Positions 51,595 to 61,705 of a DNA stretch of 64,000 nt are shown here, one piece after another (within the stretch, counting starts at the first letter, position 1; each line of letters starts with the position of its first letter). The DNA is from Pseudomonas sp. Leaf58 (GTDB taxonomy: Bacteria; Pseudomonadota; Gammaproteobacteria; Pseudomonadales; Pseudomonadaceae), in contig NZ_CP032677.1 of assembly GCF_003627215.1 (NCBI RefSeq), forward strand, positions 1,617,501 to 1,681,500, given 5' to 3'. The position numbers and the translations under genes are program-made. Under the pieces are notes generated by a model. It did no database searches. It was not told where the DNA came from and saw only the letters and a program-made list of their open reading frames with translations.

Positions 51595-54500
51595 ATGGCG
51601 TTTTTCACCGCAGCCAGCAAAGCCGACTTCCAGCATCAACTGCAAGCGGCCCTGGCGCAGCACATCAGCGAACAGTCCCTGCCACAAGTTGCGCTGTTCG
51701 CCGAGCAGTTCTTCGGCATCATCTCTTTGGACGAACTCACCCAGCGCAGGCTTTCCGACCTGGCCGGCTGCACCCTGTCAGCCTGGCGCATCATCGAACG
51801 TTTCGACCCCGAATACCCGCAAGTGCGGGTGTACAACCCCGATTACGAGCGCAATGGCTGGCAGTCGACCCACACCGTGGTCGAGGTGCTGCACCACGAC
51901 CTGCCATTCCTGGTCGACTCGGTACGCACCGAGCTCAACCGCCGCGGCTACAGCATCCATACCCTGCAAACCACCGTGCTCAGCGTGCGCCGCGGGCCCA
52001 AGGGCGAACTGCTGGAGCTGCTGCCCAAGGGGACCCAGGGCGAGGGCGTACGCCATGAGTCGTTGATGTACCTGGAGATCGACCGTTGCGCCAACGCCGC
52101 CGAGCTGACGGTGCTGGCCCGTGAGATCGAGCAGGTGCTGGCCGAGGTGCGGGTGGTGGTCGCCGACTTCGAGCCGATGAAAGCCAAGCTGCGGGAAGTG
52201 GTGGCCGAGGTGGAACAAAGCGCCTTTGCCCCGGTGCAACACGAAAAGGGCGAGGTCAAGGCTTTTCTGGAGTGGCTGCTGGACAACCACTTTACCTTCC
52301 TGGGCTACGAAGAGTTCACCGTCCAGGGCGACGCCGATGGCGGCCAGATGGTCTATGACGAACAGTCGTTCCTCGGCCTGCCGCGGCGCCTGCGCGTGGG
52401 CCTGACGGCCGACGAGCTGCGCATTGAAGACTACGCCGTGGCCTACCTCAACGAGCCGCTGCTGCTGTCGTTCGCCAAGGCCGCACTGCCCAGCCGCGTG
52501 CACCGCCCGGCCTACCCGGACTACGTGTCGATCCGCCAGTTGGATGCCGACGGCAAAGTCATCAAGGAACACCGCTTCATGGGCCTGTACACCTCGACGG
52601 TGTATGGCGAAAGCGTGCATGCCATCCCTTATATCCGCGTGAAGGTCGCTGAAGTCGAGCGCCGCTCGGGCTTCGATCCCAAGGCCCACCTGGGCAAGGA
52701 ACTGGCCCAGGTGCTGGAGGTGCTGCCGCGCGACGACCTGTTCCAGACACCGATCGACGAGCTGTTCAGCACCGTCATGTCGATCGTGCAGATCCAGGAA
52801 CGCAACAAGATCCGCGTGTTCCTGCGCAAAGACCCTTACGGCCGCTTCTGCTACTGCCTGGCCTACGTACCGCGGGAAATCTACTCCACCGAAGTGCGGC
52901 AGAAGATCCAGCAGGTGCTGATGGAGCGCCTGAAGGCCAGCGACTGCGAGTTCTGGACCTTCTTCTCCGAATCGGTGCTGGCCCGTGTGCAGCTGATTTT
53001 GCGGGTAGACCCGAAGAACCGCATCGACATCGACCCGCAGCAGCTGGAACGCGAAGTGATCCAGGCCTGCCGCTCGTGGCATGACGACTACTCGACGCTG
53101 GTGATCGAGAACTTCGGTGAAGCCCAGGGCACCAATATTCTTGCCGACTTCCCCAAAGGCTTCCCGGCCGGCTACCGCGAGCGTTTTGCTGCGCACTCGG
53201 CAGTGGTCGACTTGCAGCACGTGCTGAACCTGTCGGAAAGCAAACCACTGGCGATGAGCTTCTACCAGCCGCTGACCCAGGTTGGCGAGCGCATCCTGCA
53301 CTGCAAGCTGTACCACGCCGACACGCCGCTGGCGCTGTCCGACGTACTGCCCATCCTGGAAAACCTCGGCCTGCGCGTACTCGGTGAGTTCCCCTACCGC
53401 CTGCGCCATGCCAGTGGCCGCGAGTACTGGATTCACGACTTCGCCTTCACCTACAGCGAAGGCCTGAGCCTGGATATCCAGCAGCTCAACGATACCCTGC
53501 AGGACGCTTTTATCCACATCGTCCGAGGCGATGCCGAGAACGACGCCTTCAACCGCCTGGTGCTGACCGCCGGCCTGCCATGGCGCGACGTGGCGCTGCT
53601 GCGTGCCTACGCCCGTTACCTCAAGCAGATCCGCCTAGGCTTTGACCTGGGCTACATCGCCAGCACCTTGAACAACCACACCGGTATTGCCCGCGAGCTG
53701 ACCCGGCTGTTCAAAACCCGCTTCTACCTGGCACGCAAGCTCACCCAAGACGACCTGGATGACAAGCAGCTACGCCTGGAACAGGCCATCCTGAGCGCGC
53801 TGGACGACGTGCAGGTGCTGAACGAAGACCGCATCCTGCGCCGCTACCTGGACCTGATCAAAGCCACCCTGCGCACCAACTTCTACCAGCCGGATGCCAA
53901 CGGCCACAACAAGTCGTACTTCAGCTTCAAGTTCAACCCCAAGCTGATCCCCGAGCTGCCTAAGCCGGTGCCCAAGTTCGAGATATTCGTTTACTCGCCA
54001 CGGGTCGAGGGTGTGCACTTGCGCTTTGGCAATGTCGCCCGCGGCGGCCTGCGCTGGTCCGACCGCGAGGAAGACTTCCGCACCGAAGTGCTGGGCCTGG
54101 TAAAAGCCCAGCAGGTGAAGAACTCGGTGATCGTGCCGGTCGGTGCCAAGGGCGGCTTCCTGCCGCGTCGCCTGCCGCTGGGCGGCAGCCGTGATGAGAT
54201 CGCCGCCGAAGGCGTGGCGTGCTACCGCATCTTCATTTCTGGGTTGTTGGACATTACCGACAACCTCAAGGATGGTGGCGTGGTGCCGCCGGCCAACGTG
54301 GTGCGCCATGACGATGACGACCCGTACCTGGTCGTGGCGGCCGACAAAGGCACCGCAACCTTCTCCGACATCGCCAATGGCATTGCCATCGACTATGGCT
54401 TCTGGCTGGGCGACGCCTTCGCCTCGGGCGGTTCGGCCGGCTACGACCACAAGAAGATGGGCATTACCGCACGCGGTGCGTGGGTGGGCGTGCAGCGCCA

Positions 54501-56460
54501 CTTCCGCGAGCGTGGCATCAACGTGCAGGAAGACCCGATCACCGTGATTGGCGTGGGCGACATGGCCGGCGACGTGTTCGGTAACGGCCTGCTGATGTCC
54601 GACAAGCTGCAGTTGGTGGCCGCATTCAACCACCTGCACATCTTCATCGACCCCAACCCAGAGCCCGCCGCCAGCTTTGCCGAGCGCAAACGCCTGTTCG
54701 ACCTGCCGCGTTCGGCCTGGAGTGACTACGACACCAGCATCATGTCCGAAGGCGGCGGGATCTTCCCGCGCAGTGCCAAGAGCATTGCCATCAGCCCGCA
54801 GATGCAACAGCGCTTCGCCATCGAAGCCGACCGCCTGACCCCGACCGAGCTGCTCAACGCGCTGCTCAAGGCACCGGTCGACCTGCTGTGGAACGGCGGC
54901 ATCGGTACCTATGTGAAGGCCAGCACTGAAAGCCACGCCGATGTCGGCGACAAGGCCAACGACGCGCTGCGGGTCAACGGCAATGAACTGCGCTGCAAGG
55001 TGGTAGGCGAGGGCGGCAACCTGGGCATGACCCAACTTGGTCGCGTCGAGTTCGGCCTCAAGGGTGGCGCCACCAACACTGACTTCATCGACAACGCCGG
55101 CGGCGTCGACTGCTCCGACCACGAGGTCAACATCAAGATCCTGCTCAACGAAGTGGTGCAGGGTGGCGACATGACCGAGAAGCAGCGCAACCAGCTGCTG
55201 GGTAGCATGACCGACGAAGTGGCCGGCCTGGTGCTGGGCAACAACTACAAGCAGACCCAGGCGCTGTCGCTGGCAGCCCGCCGCGCCCGCGAGCGGATTG
55301 CCGAGTACAAGCGCCTGATGGCCGACCTGGAAGCCCGTGGCAAGCTGGACCGCGCCATCGAGTTCCTGCCGTCCGAAGAGCAGCTGGCTGAACGCCTGGC
55401 CGCCGGCCAGGGCCTGACCCGTGCCGAGCTGTCGGTGCTGATCTCGTACAGCAAGATCGACCTCAAGGAGCAGCTGCTCAAGTCGCTGGTACCGGACGAC
55501 GACTACCTGACCCGCGACATGGAAACCGCCTTCCCGCCGTCGCTGGTCAGCAAGTTCGCCGAGTCGATGCGCCGCCACCGCCTGAAGCGTGAAATCGTCA
55601 GCACCCAGATCGCCAACGACCTGGTCAACAACATGGGTATCACCTTCGTCCAGCGCCTGAAGGAATCGACCGGCATGAGCCCGGCCAACGTCGCTGGGGC
55701 CTATGTGATCGTGCGCGACATCTTCCACCTGCCGCACTGGTTCCGCCAGATCGAGGCGTTGGACTATCAGGTGCCAGCGGAAATCCAGCTGACCCTGATG
55801 GACGAGCTGATGCGTCTGGGCCGCCGTGCTACCCGCTGGTTCCTGCGTAGCCGCCGTAACGAACAGGACGCTGGGCGCGACAGCGCGCACTTCGGGCCGA
55901 AAATCGCGCAGCTGGGGCTCAAACTCGACGAGCTGCTCGAAGGCCCGACCCGTGAGCGCTGGATGGTGCGCTACCAAGGCTTCGTCGATGCGGGTGTGCC
56001 GGAGCTGCTGGCGCGCATGGTCGCCGGCACCACCCACCTGTACACCCTGTTGCCGATCATCGAGGCTTCGGATGTGACCGGCCATGACCCGGCGCAGGTG
56101 GCCAAGGCGTTCTTCGCTGTGGGCAGCGCGCTGGACCTGACCTGGTACCTGCAGGAAATCAGCAACCTGCCGGTGGAGAACAACTGGCAGGCGCTGGCCC
56201 GCGAAGCGTTCCGCGACGACATCGACCTGCAGCAGCGGGCGATTACCATCTCGGTATTGCAGATGGCCGATGCGCCGCAAGACATGGACGCCCGGGTGGC
56301 GCTGTGGGCCGAGCAGCACCGGGTAATGGTGGAGCGCTGGCGCGCCATGCTGGACGACCTGCGCAATGCTACGGGCACCGACTATGCGATGTACGCGGTG
56401 GCCAACCGCGAGCTGGTCGACCTGGCCATGAGCGGGCAGGCGGCGGTGGTGCCGTCCTGA
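51595..56460 (+). CDS. gdhB: NAD-specific glutamate dehydrogenase, large (180-kDa) type
   Basis: A 1621-residue enzyme that oxidatively deaminates glutamate to 2-oxoglutarate with NAD. The N-terminal ~700 residues are regulatory, including ACT-like segments (DLPFLVDSVRTELNRRGYSIH near 103-123). The catalytic core begins about residue 800: GGLRWSDREEDFRTEVLGLV near 819-838, then PVGAKGGF near 849-856 with the substrate lysine. Dinucleotide-binding TVIGVGDMAGDVFGNGLLMS follows near 983-1002, and a helical C-terminal domain closes the chain. The length equals the P. putida GdhB as I remember it. The start at 51595 (MAFFTAASKADF) has GGAG upstream. A strong terminator follows at 56481. Confidence 0.96.
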   Translation: MAFFTAASKADFQHQLQAALAQHISEQSLPQVALFAEQFFGIISLDELTQRRLSDLAGCTLSAWRIIERFDPEYPQVRVYNPDYERNGWQSTHTVVEVLHHDLPFLVDSVRTELNRRGYSIHTLQTTVLSVRRGPKGELLELLPKGTQGEGVRHESLMYLEIDRCANAAELTVLAREIEQVLAEVRVVVADFEPMKAKLREVVAEVEQSAFAPVQHEKGEVKAFLEWLLDNHFTFLGYEEFTVQGDADGGQMVYDEQSFLGLPRRLRVGLTADELRIEDYAVAYLNEPLLLSFAKAALPSRVHRPAYPDYVSIRQLDADGKVIKEHRFMGLYTSTVYGESVHAIPYIRVKVAEVERRSGFDPKAHLGKELAQVLEVLPRDDLFQTPIDELFSTVMSIVQIQERNKIRVFLRKDPYGRFCYCLAYVPREIYSTEVRQKIQQVLMERLKASDCEFWTFFSESVLARVQLILRVDPKNRIDIDPQQLEREVIQACRSWHDDYSTLVIENFGEAQGTNILADFPKGFPAGYRERFAAHSAVVDLQHVLNLSESKPLAMSFYQPLTQVGERILHCKLYHADTPLALSDVLPILENLGLRVLGEFPYRLRHASGREYWIHDFAFTYSEGLSLDIQQLNDTLQDAFIHIVRGDAENDAFNRLVLTAGLPWRDVALLRAYARYLKQIRLGFDLGYIASTLNNHTGIARELTRLFKTRFYLARKLTQDDLDDKQLRLEQAILSALDDVQVLNEDRILRRYLDLIKATLRTNFYQPDANGHNKSYFSFKFNPKLIPELPKPVPKFEIFVYSPRVEGVHLRFGNVARGGLRWSDREEDFRTEVLGLVKAQQVKNSVIVPVGAKGGFLPRRLPLGGSRDEIAAEGVACYRIFISGLLDITDNLKDGGVVPPANVVRHDDDDPYLVVAADKGTATFSDIANGIAIDYGFWLGDAFASGGSAGYDHKKMGITARGAWVGVQRHFRERGINVQEDPITVIGVGDMAGDVFGNGLLMSDKLQLVAAFNHLHIFIDPNPEPAASFAERKRLFDLPRSAWSDYDTSIMSEGGGIFPRSAKSIAISPQMQQRFAIEADRLTPTELLNALLKAPVDLLWNGGIGTYVKASTESHADVGDKANDALRVNGNELRCKVVGEGGNLGMTQLGRVEFGLKGGATNTDFIDNAGGVDCSDHEVNIKILLNEVVQGGDMTEKQRNQLLGSMTDEVAGLVLGNNYKQTQALSLAARRARERIAEYKRLMADLEARGKLDRAIEFLPSEEQLAERLAAGQGLTRAELSVLISYSKIDLKEQLLKSLVPDDDYLTRDMETAFPPSLVSKFAESMRRHRLKREIVSTQIANDLVNNMGITFVQRLKESTGMSPANVAGAYVIVRDIFHLPHWFRQIEALDYQVPAEIQLTLMDELMRLGRRATRWFLRSRRNEQDAGRDSAHFGPKIAQLGLKLDELLEGPTRERWMVRYQGFVDAGVPELLARMVAGTTHLYTLLPIIEASDVTGHDPAQVAKAFFAVGSALDLTWYLQEISNLPVENNWQALAREAFRDDIDLQQRAITISVLQMADAPQDMDARVALWAEQHRVMVERWRAMLDDLRNATGTDYAMYAVANRELVDLAMSGQAAVVPS

Positions 56461-56480
56461 GCCTTGAGGTGAGGTAAAAC

Positions 56481-56511
56481 AAAGCCCCGGCAGCGATGCC
56501 GGGGCTTTTTT
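56481..56511. terminator. Bidirectional terminator between gdhB and ppsR
   Basis: Arms AAAGCCCCGGC (56481-56491) and GCCGGGGCTTT (56498-56508) with a 6-base loop. Ts follow on the plus strand and As precede, so it can end gdhB and the convergent ppsR transcript. Confidence 0.9.
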
Positions 56512-56527
56512 GTATGCCGGTACAGGC

Positions 56528-57346
56528 TTACTTGAACCGCCGCTCCACGCCTTTCTCGACCAGAATCTTCGCCGAAATCTCTTCCACCGAAAAATGCGTG
56601 GAATTGATGTTGGGAATGTTCTCCCGACGGAACAGGCTCTCCACCTCACGCACCTCAAACTCGCACTGGGCAAAGCTGGAGTAGCGGCTATTGGGCTTGC
56701 GCTCGTGGCGGATGGCGGTAAGGCGGTCGGCGTCGATGGTCAGGCCAAACAACTTGTTTTGGTGTTTTTTCAACACCGCCGGCAGCTGCAGGCGCTCCAT
56801 GTCATCCTCGGTCAACGGGTAGTTGGCGGCGCGGATGCCGAACTGCATGGCCATGTAGAGGCAAGTGGGGGTCTTGCCGCAGCGCGACACGCCCACCAGA
56901 ATCAGGTCGGCCTTGTCGTAGTAGTGCGTACGTGCCCCATCGTCGTTGTCCAAGGCGAAATTCACCGCCTCGATGCGTTCCATGTAGTTGGAATTGCCGC
57001 CGATCGAGTGCGATTTACCGACGGAATACGACGAATGGGCGGTCAATTCCTGTTCGAGCGGGGATAAAAACGAAGAAAAAATGTCGATCATGAAGCCATT
57101 GGAGGTGGCCAGGATCTCACGGATGTCCTGATTGACGATGGTATCGAAGATGATCGGGCGTACCCCATCGCGCTCGGCCGCAGCGTTGATTTGCTGGACC
57201 ATGGCCCGTGCTTTGTCGGGCGAATCGATGTAGGGACGGGTGAATTTATTGAAGGGAATGCTCTCGAATTGTGCGAGCAAACTCTGGCCCAGGGTTTCGG
57301 CAGTGATACCGGTGCCGTCGGAGATGAAGAACGCGGTTCGTTTCAT
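56528..57346 (-). CDS. ppsR: Phosphoenolpyruvate synthase regulatory protein (kinase/pyrophosphorylase)
   Basis: A 272-residue DUF299 protein that switches PEP synthase off by ADP-dependent phosphorylation of a threonine and on again by phosphate-dependent dephosphorylation. It begins [20 protein letters not shown], the family hallmark, and contains the P-loop-like [10 protein letters not shown] near 149-158. [13 protein letters not shown] and [12 protein letters not shown] occupy the middle. It is divergent from its target gene ppsA with a 191-bp gap. The target threonine is visible in PpsA as Thr416, two residues before the catalytic His418. Confidence 0.95.
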   Translation of the reverse strand: MKRTAFFISDGTGITAETLGQSLLAQFESIPFNKFTRPYIDSPDKARAMVQQINAAAERDGVRPIIFDTIVNQDIREILATSNGFMIDIFSSFLSPLEQELTAHSSYSVGKSHSIGGNSNYMERIEAVNFALDNDDGARTHYYDKADLILVGVSRCGKTPTCLYMAMQFGIRAANYPLTEDDMERLQLPAVLKKHQNKLFGLTIDADRLTAIRHERKPNSRYSSFAQCEFEVREVESLFRRENIPNINSTHFSVEEISAKILVEKGVERRFK

Positions 57347-57537
57347 TTGCGATCTGGGCCTTAAGCTGATGAAGATTCTTGGATATGATAAGTTCGGTTT
57401 GCCGAATGCGGCTGTCGACATTCTGCCACATTTGCAGCGGCTATTTTCCAGGTACAGGCCACAAACGCCCGGCCAAGTCATAGATGACAGGCGGGCGCCT
57501 TTTGAGCTTTTCCAACACAGTTAGTGGAGAGATCACC

Positions 57538-59913
57538 TTGGTAGAGTACGTAGTTTCCCTCGATAAGCTCGGCGTCCATGATGTGGAGCATGTGGGGGGC
57601 AAGAACGCATCCCTGGGCGAGATGATCAGCAACCTCGCAGGTGCCGGGGTGTCCGTGCCGGGCGGCTTTGCCACCACCGCGCAGGCGTACCGTGATTTTC
57701 TCGAACAGAGTGGCCTGAACGACAAGATTCACGCCGCGCTCGACGCGCTGGACGTGGATGACATCAACGCCCTGACCAAGACCGGCGCGCAGATTCGCCA
57801 GTGGGTCATGGAGGCCGAGTTCCCGGCCCGCCTGGATTCGGAAATCCGTACGGCGTTCGCCGCAATGGCCGCTGGCAACGACAACATGGCCGTGGCCGTG
57901 CGTTCCTCGGCCACCGCCGAAGACCTGCCGGACGCCTCGTTTGCCGGCCAGCAGGAAACCTTCCTTAACATTCGCGGCGTGGACAACGTGATCCGCGCGG
58001 CCAAGGAAGTGTTCGCCTCGCTGTTCAACGACCGCGCCATCGCCTACCGCGTGCACCAGGGCTTCGACCACAAGCTGGTCGCCCTGTCTGCCGGTGTGCA
58101 GCGCATGGTCCGCTCGGAAACCGGCACTGCCGGCGTCATGTTCACCCTCGACACCGAGTCGGGCTTCCGCGACGTGGTGTTCATCACCGGCGCCTATGGC
58201 CTGGGCGAAACCGTGGTGCAGGGTGCGGTCAACCCTGACGAATTCTACGTGCACAAGAACACCTTGCAGGCCGGCCGCCCGGCCATCCTGCGCCGCAACC
58301 TGGGCAGCAAGGCGATCAAGATGATCTACGGCGACGAGGCCAAGGCCGGTCGTTCGGTCAAGACCGTCGAAGTCGACCGTGCCGAGCGCGCGCGCTTCTG
58401 CCTCAGCGATGCCGAGGTCAGCGAGCTGGCCAAGCAGGCCATGATCATCGAGCAGCACTACCAGCGCCCGATGGACATCGAGTGGGCCAAAGACGGTGAT
58501 GACGGCAAGCTGTACATCGTCCAGGCGCGCCCTGAGACGGTGAAGAGCCGCTCCAGCGCCAATGTCATGGAGCGCTACCTGCTGAAAGAGAAGGGCACCG
58601 TGCTGGTCGAAGGCCGTGCCATTGGCCAGCGCATCGGCGCCGGTAAGGTCCGCGTGATCAACGACGTGTCGGAAATGGACAAGGTTCAACCAGGCGACGT
58701 GCTGGTCTCCGACATGACCGACCCAGACTGGGAACCGGTGATGAAGCGCGCCAGCGCCATCGTCACCAACCGTGGCGGGCGTACTTGCCACGCGGCGATC
58801 ATCGCCCGTGAGCTGGGTATTCCGGCCGTGGTCGGTTGCGGCAACGCCACCCAAGTGCTGAAAGATGGCCAGGGTGTGACCGTGTCTTGCGCCGAAGGCG
58901 ACACCGGCTTCATCTTCGAAGGTGAGCTGGGCTTTGACATCAAGCAGAACTCGGTCGACGCCATGCCCGACCTGCCGTTCAAGATCATGATGAACGTCGG
59001 CAACCCGGACCGCGCCTTCGACTTCGCCCAGTTGCCCAACGCCGGTGTCGGCCTGGCGCGCCTGGAATTCATCATCAACCGCATGATCGGCGTGCACCCC
59101 AAGGCGCTGCTGAACTATGCCGGCCTGCCAGCCGAGCTGAAAGACAGCGTCGACAAGCGCATCGCCGGCTACAACGACCCGGTCGGCTTCTATGTCGAGA
59201 AGCTGGTCGAGGGTATCAGCACCCTGGCGGCGGCCTTCTACCCGAAAAAGGTCATCGTGCGCCTGTCGGACTTCAAGTCCAACGAATACGCCAACCTGAT
59301 CGGCGGCAAGCTGTACGAGCCGGAAGAAGAAAACCCGATGCTCGGCTTCCGCGGCGCTTCGCGTTACATCAGCGAATCGTTCCGTGACTGTTTCGAGCTC
59401 GAGTGCCGTGCCCTGAAGCGCGTGCGCAACGAGATGGGCCTGACCAACGTCGAAATCATGGTGCCGTTCGTGCGCACCCTGGGCGAAGCCAGCCAGGTCG
59501 TCGACCTCCTTGCCGAAAACGGCTTGGCCCGCGGTGACAACGGCCTGCGCGTGATCATGATGTGCGAGCTGCCGTCCAACGCCATCCTCGCCGAAGAATT
59601 CCTGGAATACTTCGACGGCTTCTCGATTGGCTCCAACGACCTGACCCAGCTGACCCTGGGCCTGGACCGCGACTCGGGTATCATCGCCCACCTGTTCGAT
59701 GAGCGAAATCCAGCGGTGAAGAAGCTGCTGGCCAACGCTATTGCCGCCTGCAACAAAGCTGGCAAGTACATCGGCATTTGCGGCCAGGGCCCATCGGACC
59801 ACCCGGACCTGGCCAAGTGGCTGATGGAGCAGGGTATCGACAGCGTGTCGCTGAACCCGGACTCGGTACTCGAGACCTGGTTCTACCTGGCCGAAGGCCA
59901 AAGCGCGGTCTGA
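57538..59913 (+). CDS. ppsA: Phosphoenolpyruvate synthase
   Basis: A 791-residue enzyme that makes phosphoenolpyruvate from pyruvate and ATP, the entry to gluconeogenesis. The N-terminal ATP-grasp nucleotide domain ([27 protein letters not shown] onward) is followed by the swivelling phosphohistidine domain [21 protein letters not shown] with His418. The C-terminal PEP-binding barrel carries [19 protein letters not shown]. The start is TTG at 57538, giving [21 protein letters not shown], with GGAGAG six bases upstream; the nearest upstream ATG (57484) would add 18 residues of unlike sequence. It is controlled post-translationally by the divergent PpsR. A terminator follows at 59925. Confidence 0.96.
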   Translation: MVEYVVSLDKLGVHDVEHVGGKNASLGEMISNLAGAGVSVPGGFATTAQAYRDFLEQSGLNDKIHAALDALDVDDINALTKTGAQIRQWVMEAEFPARLDSEIRTAFAAMAAGNDNMAVAVRSSATAEDLPDASFAGQQETFLNIRGVDNVIRAAKEVFASLFNDRAIAYRVHQGFDHKLVALSAGVQRMVRSETGTAGVMFTLDTESGFRDVVFITGAYGLGETVVQGAVNPDEFYVHKNTLQAGRPAILRRNLGSKAIKMIYGDEAKAGRSVKTVEVDRAERARFCLSDAEVSELAKQAMIIEQHYQRPMDIEWAKDGDDGKLYIVQARPETVKSRSSANVMERYLLKEKGTVLVEGRAIGQRIGAGKVRVINDVSEMDKVQPGDVLVSDMTDPDWEPVMKRASAIVTNRGGRTCHAAIIARELGIPAVVGCGNATQVLKDGQGVTVSCAEGDTGFIFEGELGFDIKQNSVDAMPDLPFKIMMNVGNPDRAFDFAQLPNAGVGLARLEFIINRMIGVHPKALLNYAGLPAELKDSVDKRIAGYNDPVGFYVEKLVEGISTLAAAFYPKKVIVRLSDFKSNEYANLIGGKLYEPEEENPMLGFRGASRYISESFRDCFELECRALKRVRNEMGLTNVEIMVPFVRTLGEASQVVDLLAENGLARGDNGLRVIMMCELPSNAILAEEFLEYFDGFSIGSNDLTQLTLGLDRDSGIIAHLFDERNPAVKKLLANAIAACNKAGKYIGICGQGPSDHPDLAKWLMEQGIDSVSLNPDSVLETWFYLAEGQSAV

Positions 59914-59924
59914 CGCAGTAGAAC

Positions 59925-59961
59925 GCGGGGGTGCGTCTGGCGTACCCCCGCCTGGTTTTTT
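59925..59961 (+). terminator. Rho-independent terminator after ppsA
   Basis: Stem GCGGGGGT/ACCCCCGC with an 11-base loop, followed after four bases by six Ts, 12 bases after the ppsA stop. Confidence 0.8.
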
Positions 59962-60015
59962 CCAGGGCGAGCTCCAGCAATGGACCCCGCCCTTTTTTGT
60001 GCACCAAGCAACCTT

Positions 60016-61008
60016 ATGCAAAGCAGCAGCACTCTATTTCCCGTGGCCCTGCTCAGCGCCGAGCGCCGCGGCGACCTCAGCGAGGACGTCTACCGGATCA
60101 AGGCTGGCAACAGCCCGGACCCCAGCGTCGAGCTGGCCGTGACCCGCCTGGGGTTGGCTGACCACGGCCAGCCCCAGGGCGCGCCGGTTATCCTTCTGCA
60201 TGGCAGTTTTTCCAACCGGCGCTTCTGGTACTCGCCCAAAGGCGTTGGCCTGGGGGCGTTTCTCGCACGCGCGGGCTTCGATGTGTGGATCCCGGAAATG
60301 CGTGGCCACGGCCTGTCGCCGCGCAACCGCCAGTGGGCGCACAACAGCGTCGCTGCCTATGCCCGAGACGACCTGCCGCTGATTGCCGCGTTCGTGCGCG
60401 AGCAGTCGGGCCAGGCGCCGTGCTGGATCGGCCACTCCCTGGGCGGCACGACCTTGGCGGCCGCGCTGGGCGGCGGTTTTTTGGGGGGCGAGCAGGTGGC
60501 CGGCGTGGCGTTGTTCGGCACGCAGGTCAGCCGGGTGTACTGGCCGTTGAAGGTGCCGCCGTTGGCCTGGGGGGCGAAGTTGATGCTCAAGCGCTGGGGG
60601 CATATCTCCGGGCCACGGTTCAACCGTGGGCCGGAGGATGAACCGATCGGCCTGGCGTTGGAGAGCATGCGCTGGCATGGCCTGTTCGGCCGCTTTGGCG
60701 ACAAGCACAACGACTGGTGGGCGGGGCTTGCCGAGGTGGATGTGCCGCTGCTGGCGGTAGCCGGTGCGGGGGACTTCCAAGACCCAGTGTGGGCCTGTCG
60801 CAAGCTGTTCGAGCAGGTCGGCGGCGAGCGCAAGCAGTTTTTGCGCCTGGGCCGCGAGGAAGGCTTCGACGCCTTCGGGCATGTCGACATGTTGGTGAGC
60901 AAGGCCGCACAGGTGCAGGTGTGGCCACTGGTAGAGCGCTGGCTGCGTAACCCGCTGGTGGCGGTGCATCAATCCACCGTGGCCGCGGAGCCTGTGCCCA
61001 CCCACTGA
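60016..61008 (+). CDS. Alpha/beta hydrolase (esterase/lipase-like)
   Basis: A 330-residue alpha/beta hydrolase with the oxyanion HG motif VILLHGSFSNRRFW near 58-71, the nucleophile elbow GHSLGG with Ser141, an acid position in AGAGDFQDP near 247-255 and His in DAFGHVDML near 280-288. The FDVWIPEMRGHGLS segment near 88-101 is typical. There is no signal peptide. Similar genes stand beside ppsA in other pseudomonads. The substrate is unknown; carboxyl esters of medium chain are a common guess for the fold but nothing here proves it. Confidence 0.82.
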   Translation: MQSSSTLFPVALLSAERRGDLSEDVYRIKAGNSPDPSVELAVTRLGLADHGQPQGAPVILLHGSFSNRRFWYSPKGVGLGAFLARAGFDVWIPEMRGHGLSPRNRQWAHNSVAAYARDDLPLIAAFVREQSGQAPCWIGHSLGGTTLAAALGGGFLGGEQVAGVALFGTQVSRVYWPLKVPPLAWGAKLMLKRWGHISGPRFNRGPEDEPIGLALESMRWHGLFGRFGDKHNDWWAGLAEVDVPLLAVAGAGDFQDPVWACRKLFEQVGGERKQFLRLGREEGFDAFGHVDMLVSKAAQVQVWPLVERWLRNPLVAVHQSTVAAEPVPTH

Positions 61009-61026
61009 TTGTGTCCGTACTGGCTC

Positions 61027-61054
61027 TTTCGCGGGCATGCCCGCTCCCACAGGG
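61027..61054. repeat. Single REP element
   Basis: TTTCGCGGGCATGCCCGCTC and the following CCACAGGG contain the REP core GCGGGC-AT-GCCCGC with the conserved CCCACAGG flank. It lies 18 bases after the hydrolase stop, with no inverted partner nearby. Confidence 0.8.
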
Positions 61055-61186
61055 AGCCCCACAACGTTCAGGCCTTGTAGGGAAGAGCAAAATACAGATG
61101 ACCAACCGGTCCCGGATGACTGCAATGGGCTCCAAGGTGTAGCCTTGGCCGATACCCGCTTTCGTTGTGACTGACAGGAGCTTCCC

Positions 61187-61678
61187 ATGCAGCATTACGT
61201 AACGCCCGACCTGTGTGACGCTTACCCAGACCTGGTACAGGTGCTGGAACCGATGTTCAGCAATTTCGGCGGCCGCGATTCGTTCGGCGGCCAGATCGTC
61301 ACCATCAAGTGCTTCGAGGACAACTCGCTGGTCAAGGAGCAAGCCGAGCTTGATGGCAAGGGCAAGGTCCTGGTGGTCGATGGCGGTGGTTCGCTGCGCC
61401 GCGCGCTGCTCGGCGACATGATCGCTGAAAAAGCCGCCAAGAACGGCTGGGAAGGGTTGGTGATCTACGGTTGTGTGCGTGACGTCGATGTGTTGGTGCA
61501 AACCGACCTCGGCGTGCAGGCCTTGGCCAGCCACCCGATGAAAACCGACAAGCGTGGTATCGGCGACCTCAATGTGCCGGTGACCTTCGCTGGGGTGACC
61601 TTCCGCCCAGGCGAGTACGTGTATGCCGACAACAATGGCGTGCTCGTCTCGCCAAGCCCGCTGAAAATGCCGGAGTGA
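61187..61678 (+). CDS. rraA: Ribonuclease E activity regulator RraA family protein
   Basis: A 163-residue protein of the RraA fold. It reads [20 protein letters not shown] at the N-terminus, [20 protein letters not shown] near 24-43, and the family core [20 protein letters not shown] near 76-95, followed by RDVD. E. coli RraA binds RNase E and lowers its activity. Many members of the family are instead Mg-dependent HMG/oxaloacetate aldolases; the conserved GxxxAxxAxxxGWxGxVIyGxxRD pattern is shared by both. AGGAG upstream sets the start. It is followed by cmaX after 27 bases. Confidence 0.88.
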   Translation: MQHYVTPDLCDAYPDLVQVLEPMFSNFGGRDSFGGQIVTIKCFEDNSLVKEQAELDGKGKVLVVDGGGSLRRALLGDMIAEKAAKNGWEGLVIYGCVRDVDVLVQTDLGVQALASHPMKTDKRGIGDLNVPVTFAGVTFRPGEYVYADNNGVLVSPSPLKMPE

Positions 61679-61705
61679 TGCGCCGCACGCGCTGATGGAG
61701 CTTTG

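Noticed and set aside
61187..61678. RraA-like protein as an HMG aldolase for the tricarboxylate module
   Set aside because: It stands in the conserved ppsA-rraA-cmaX-crfX-cmpX order, 15 kb from the module, so the RraA name fits better.
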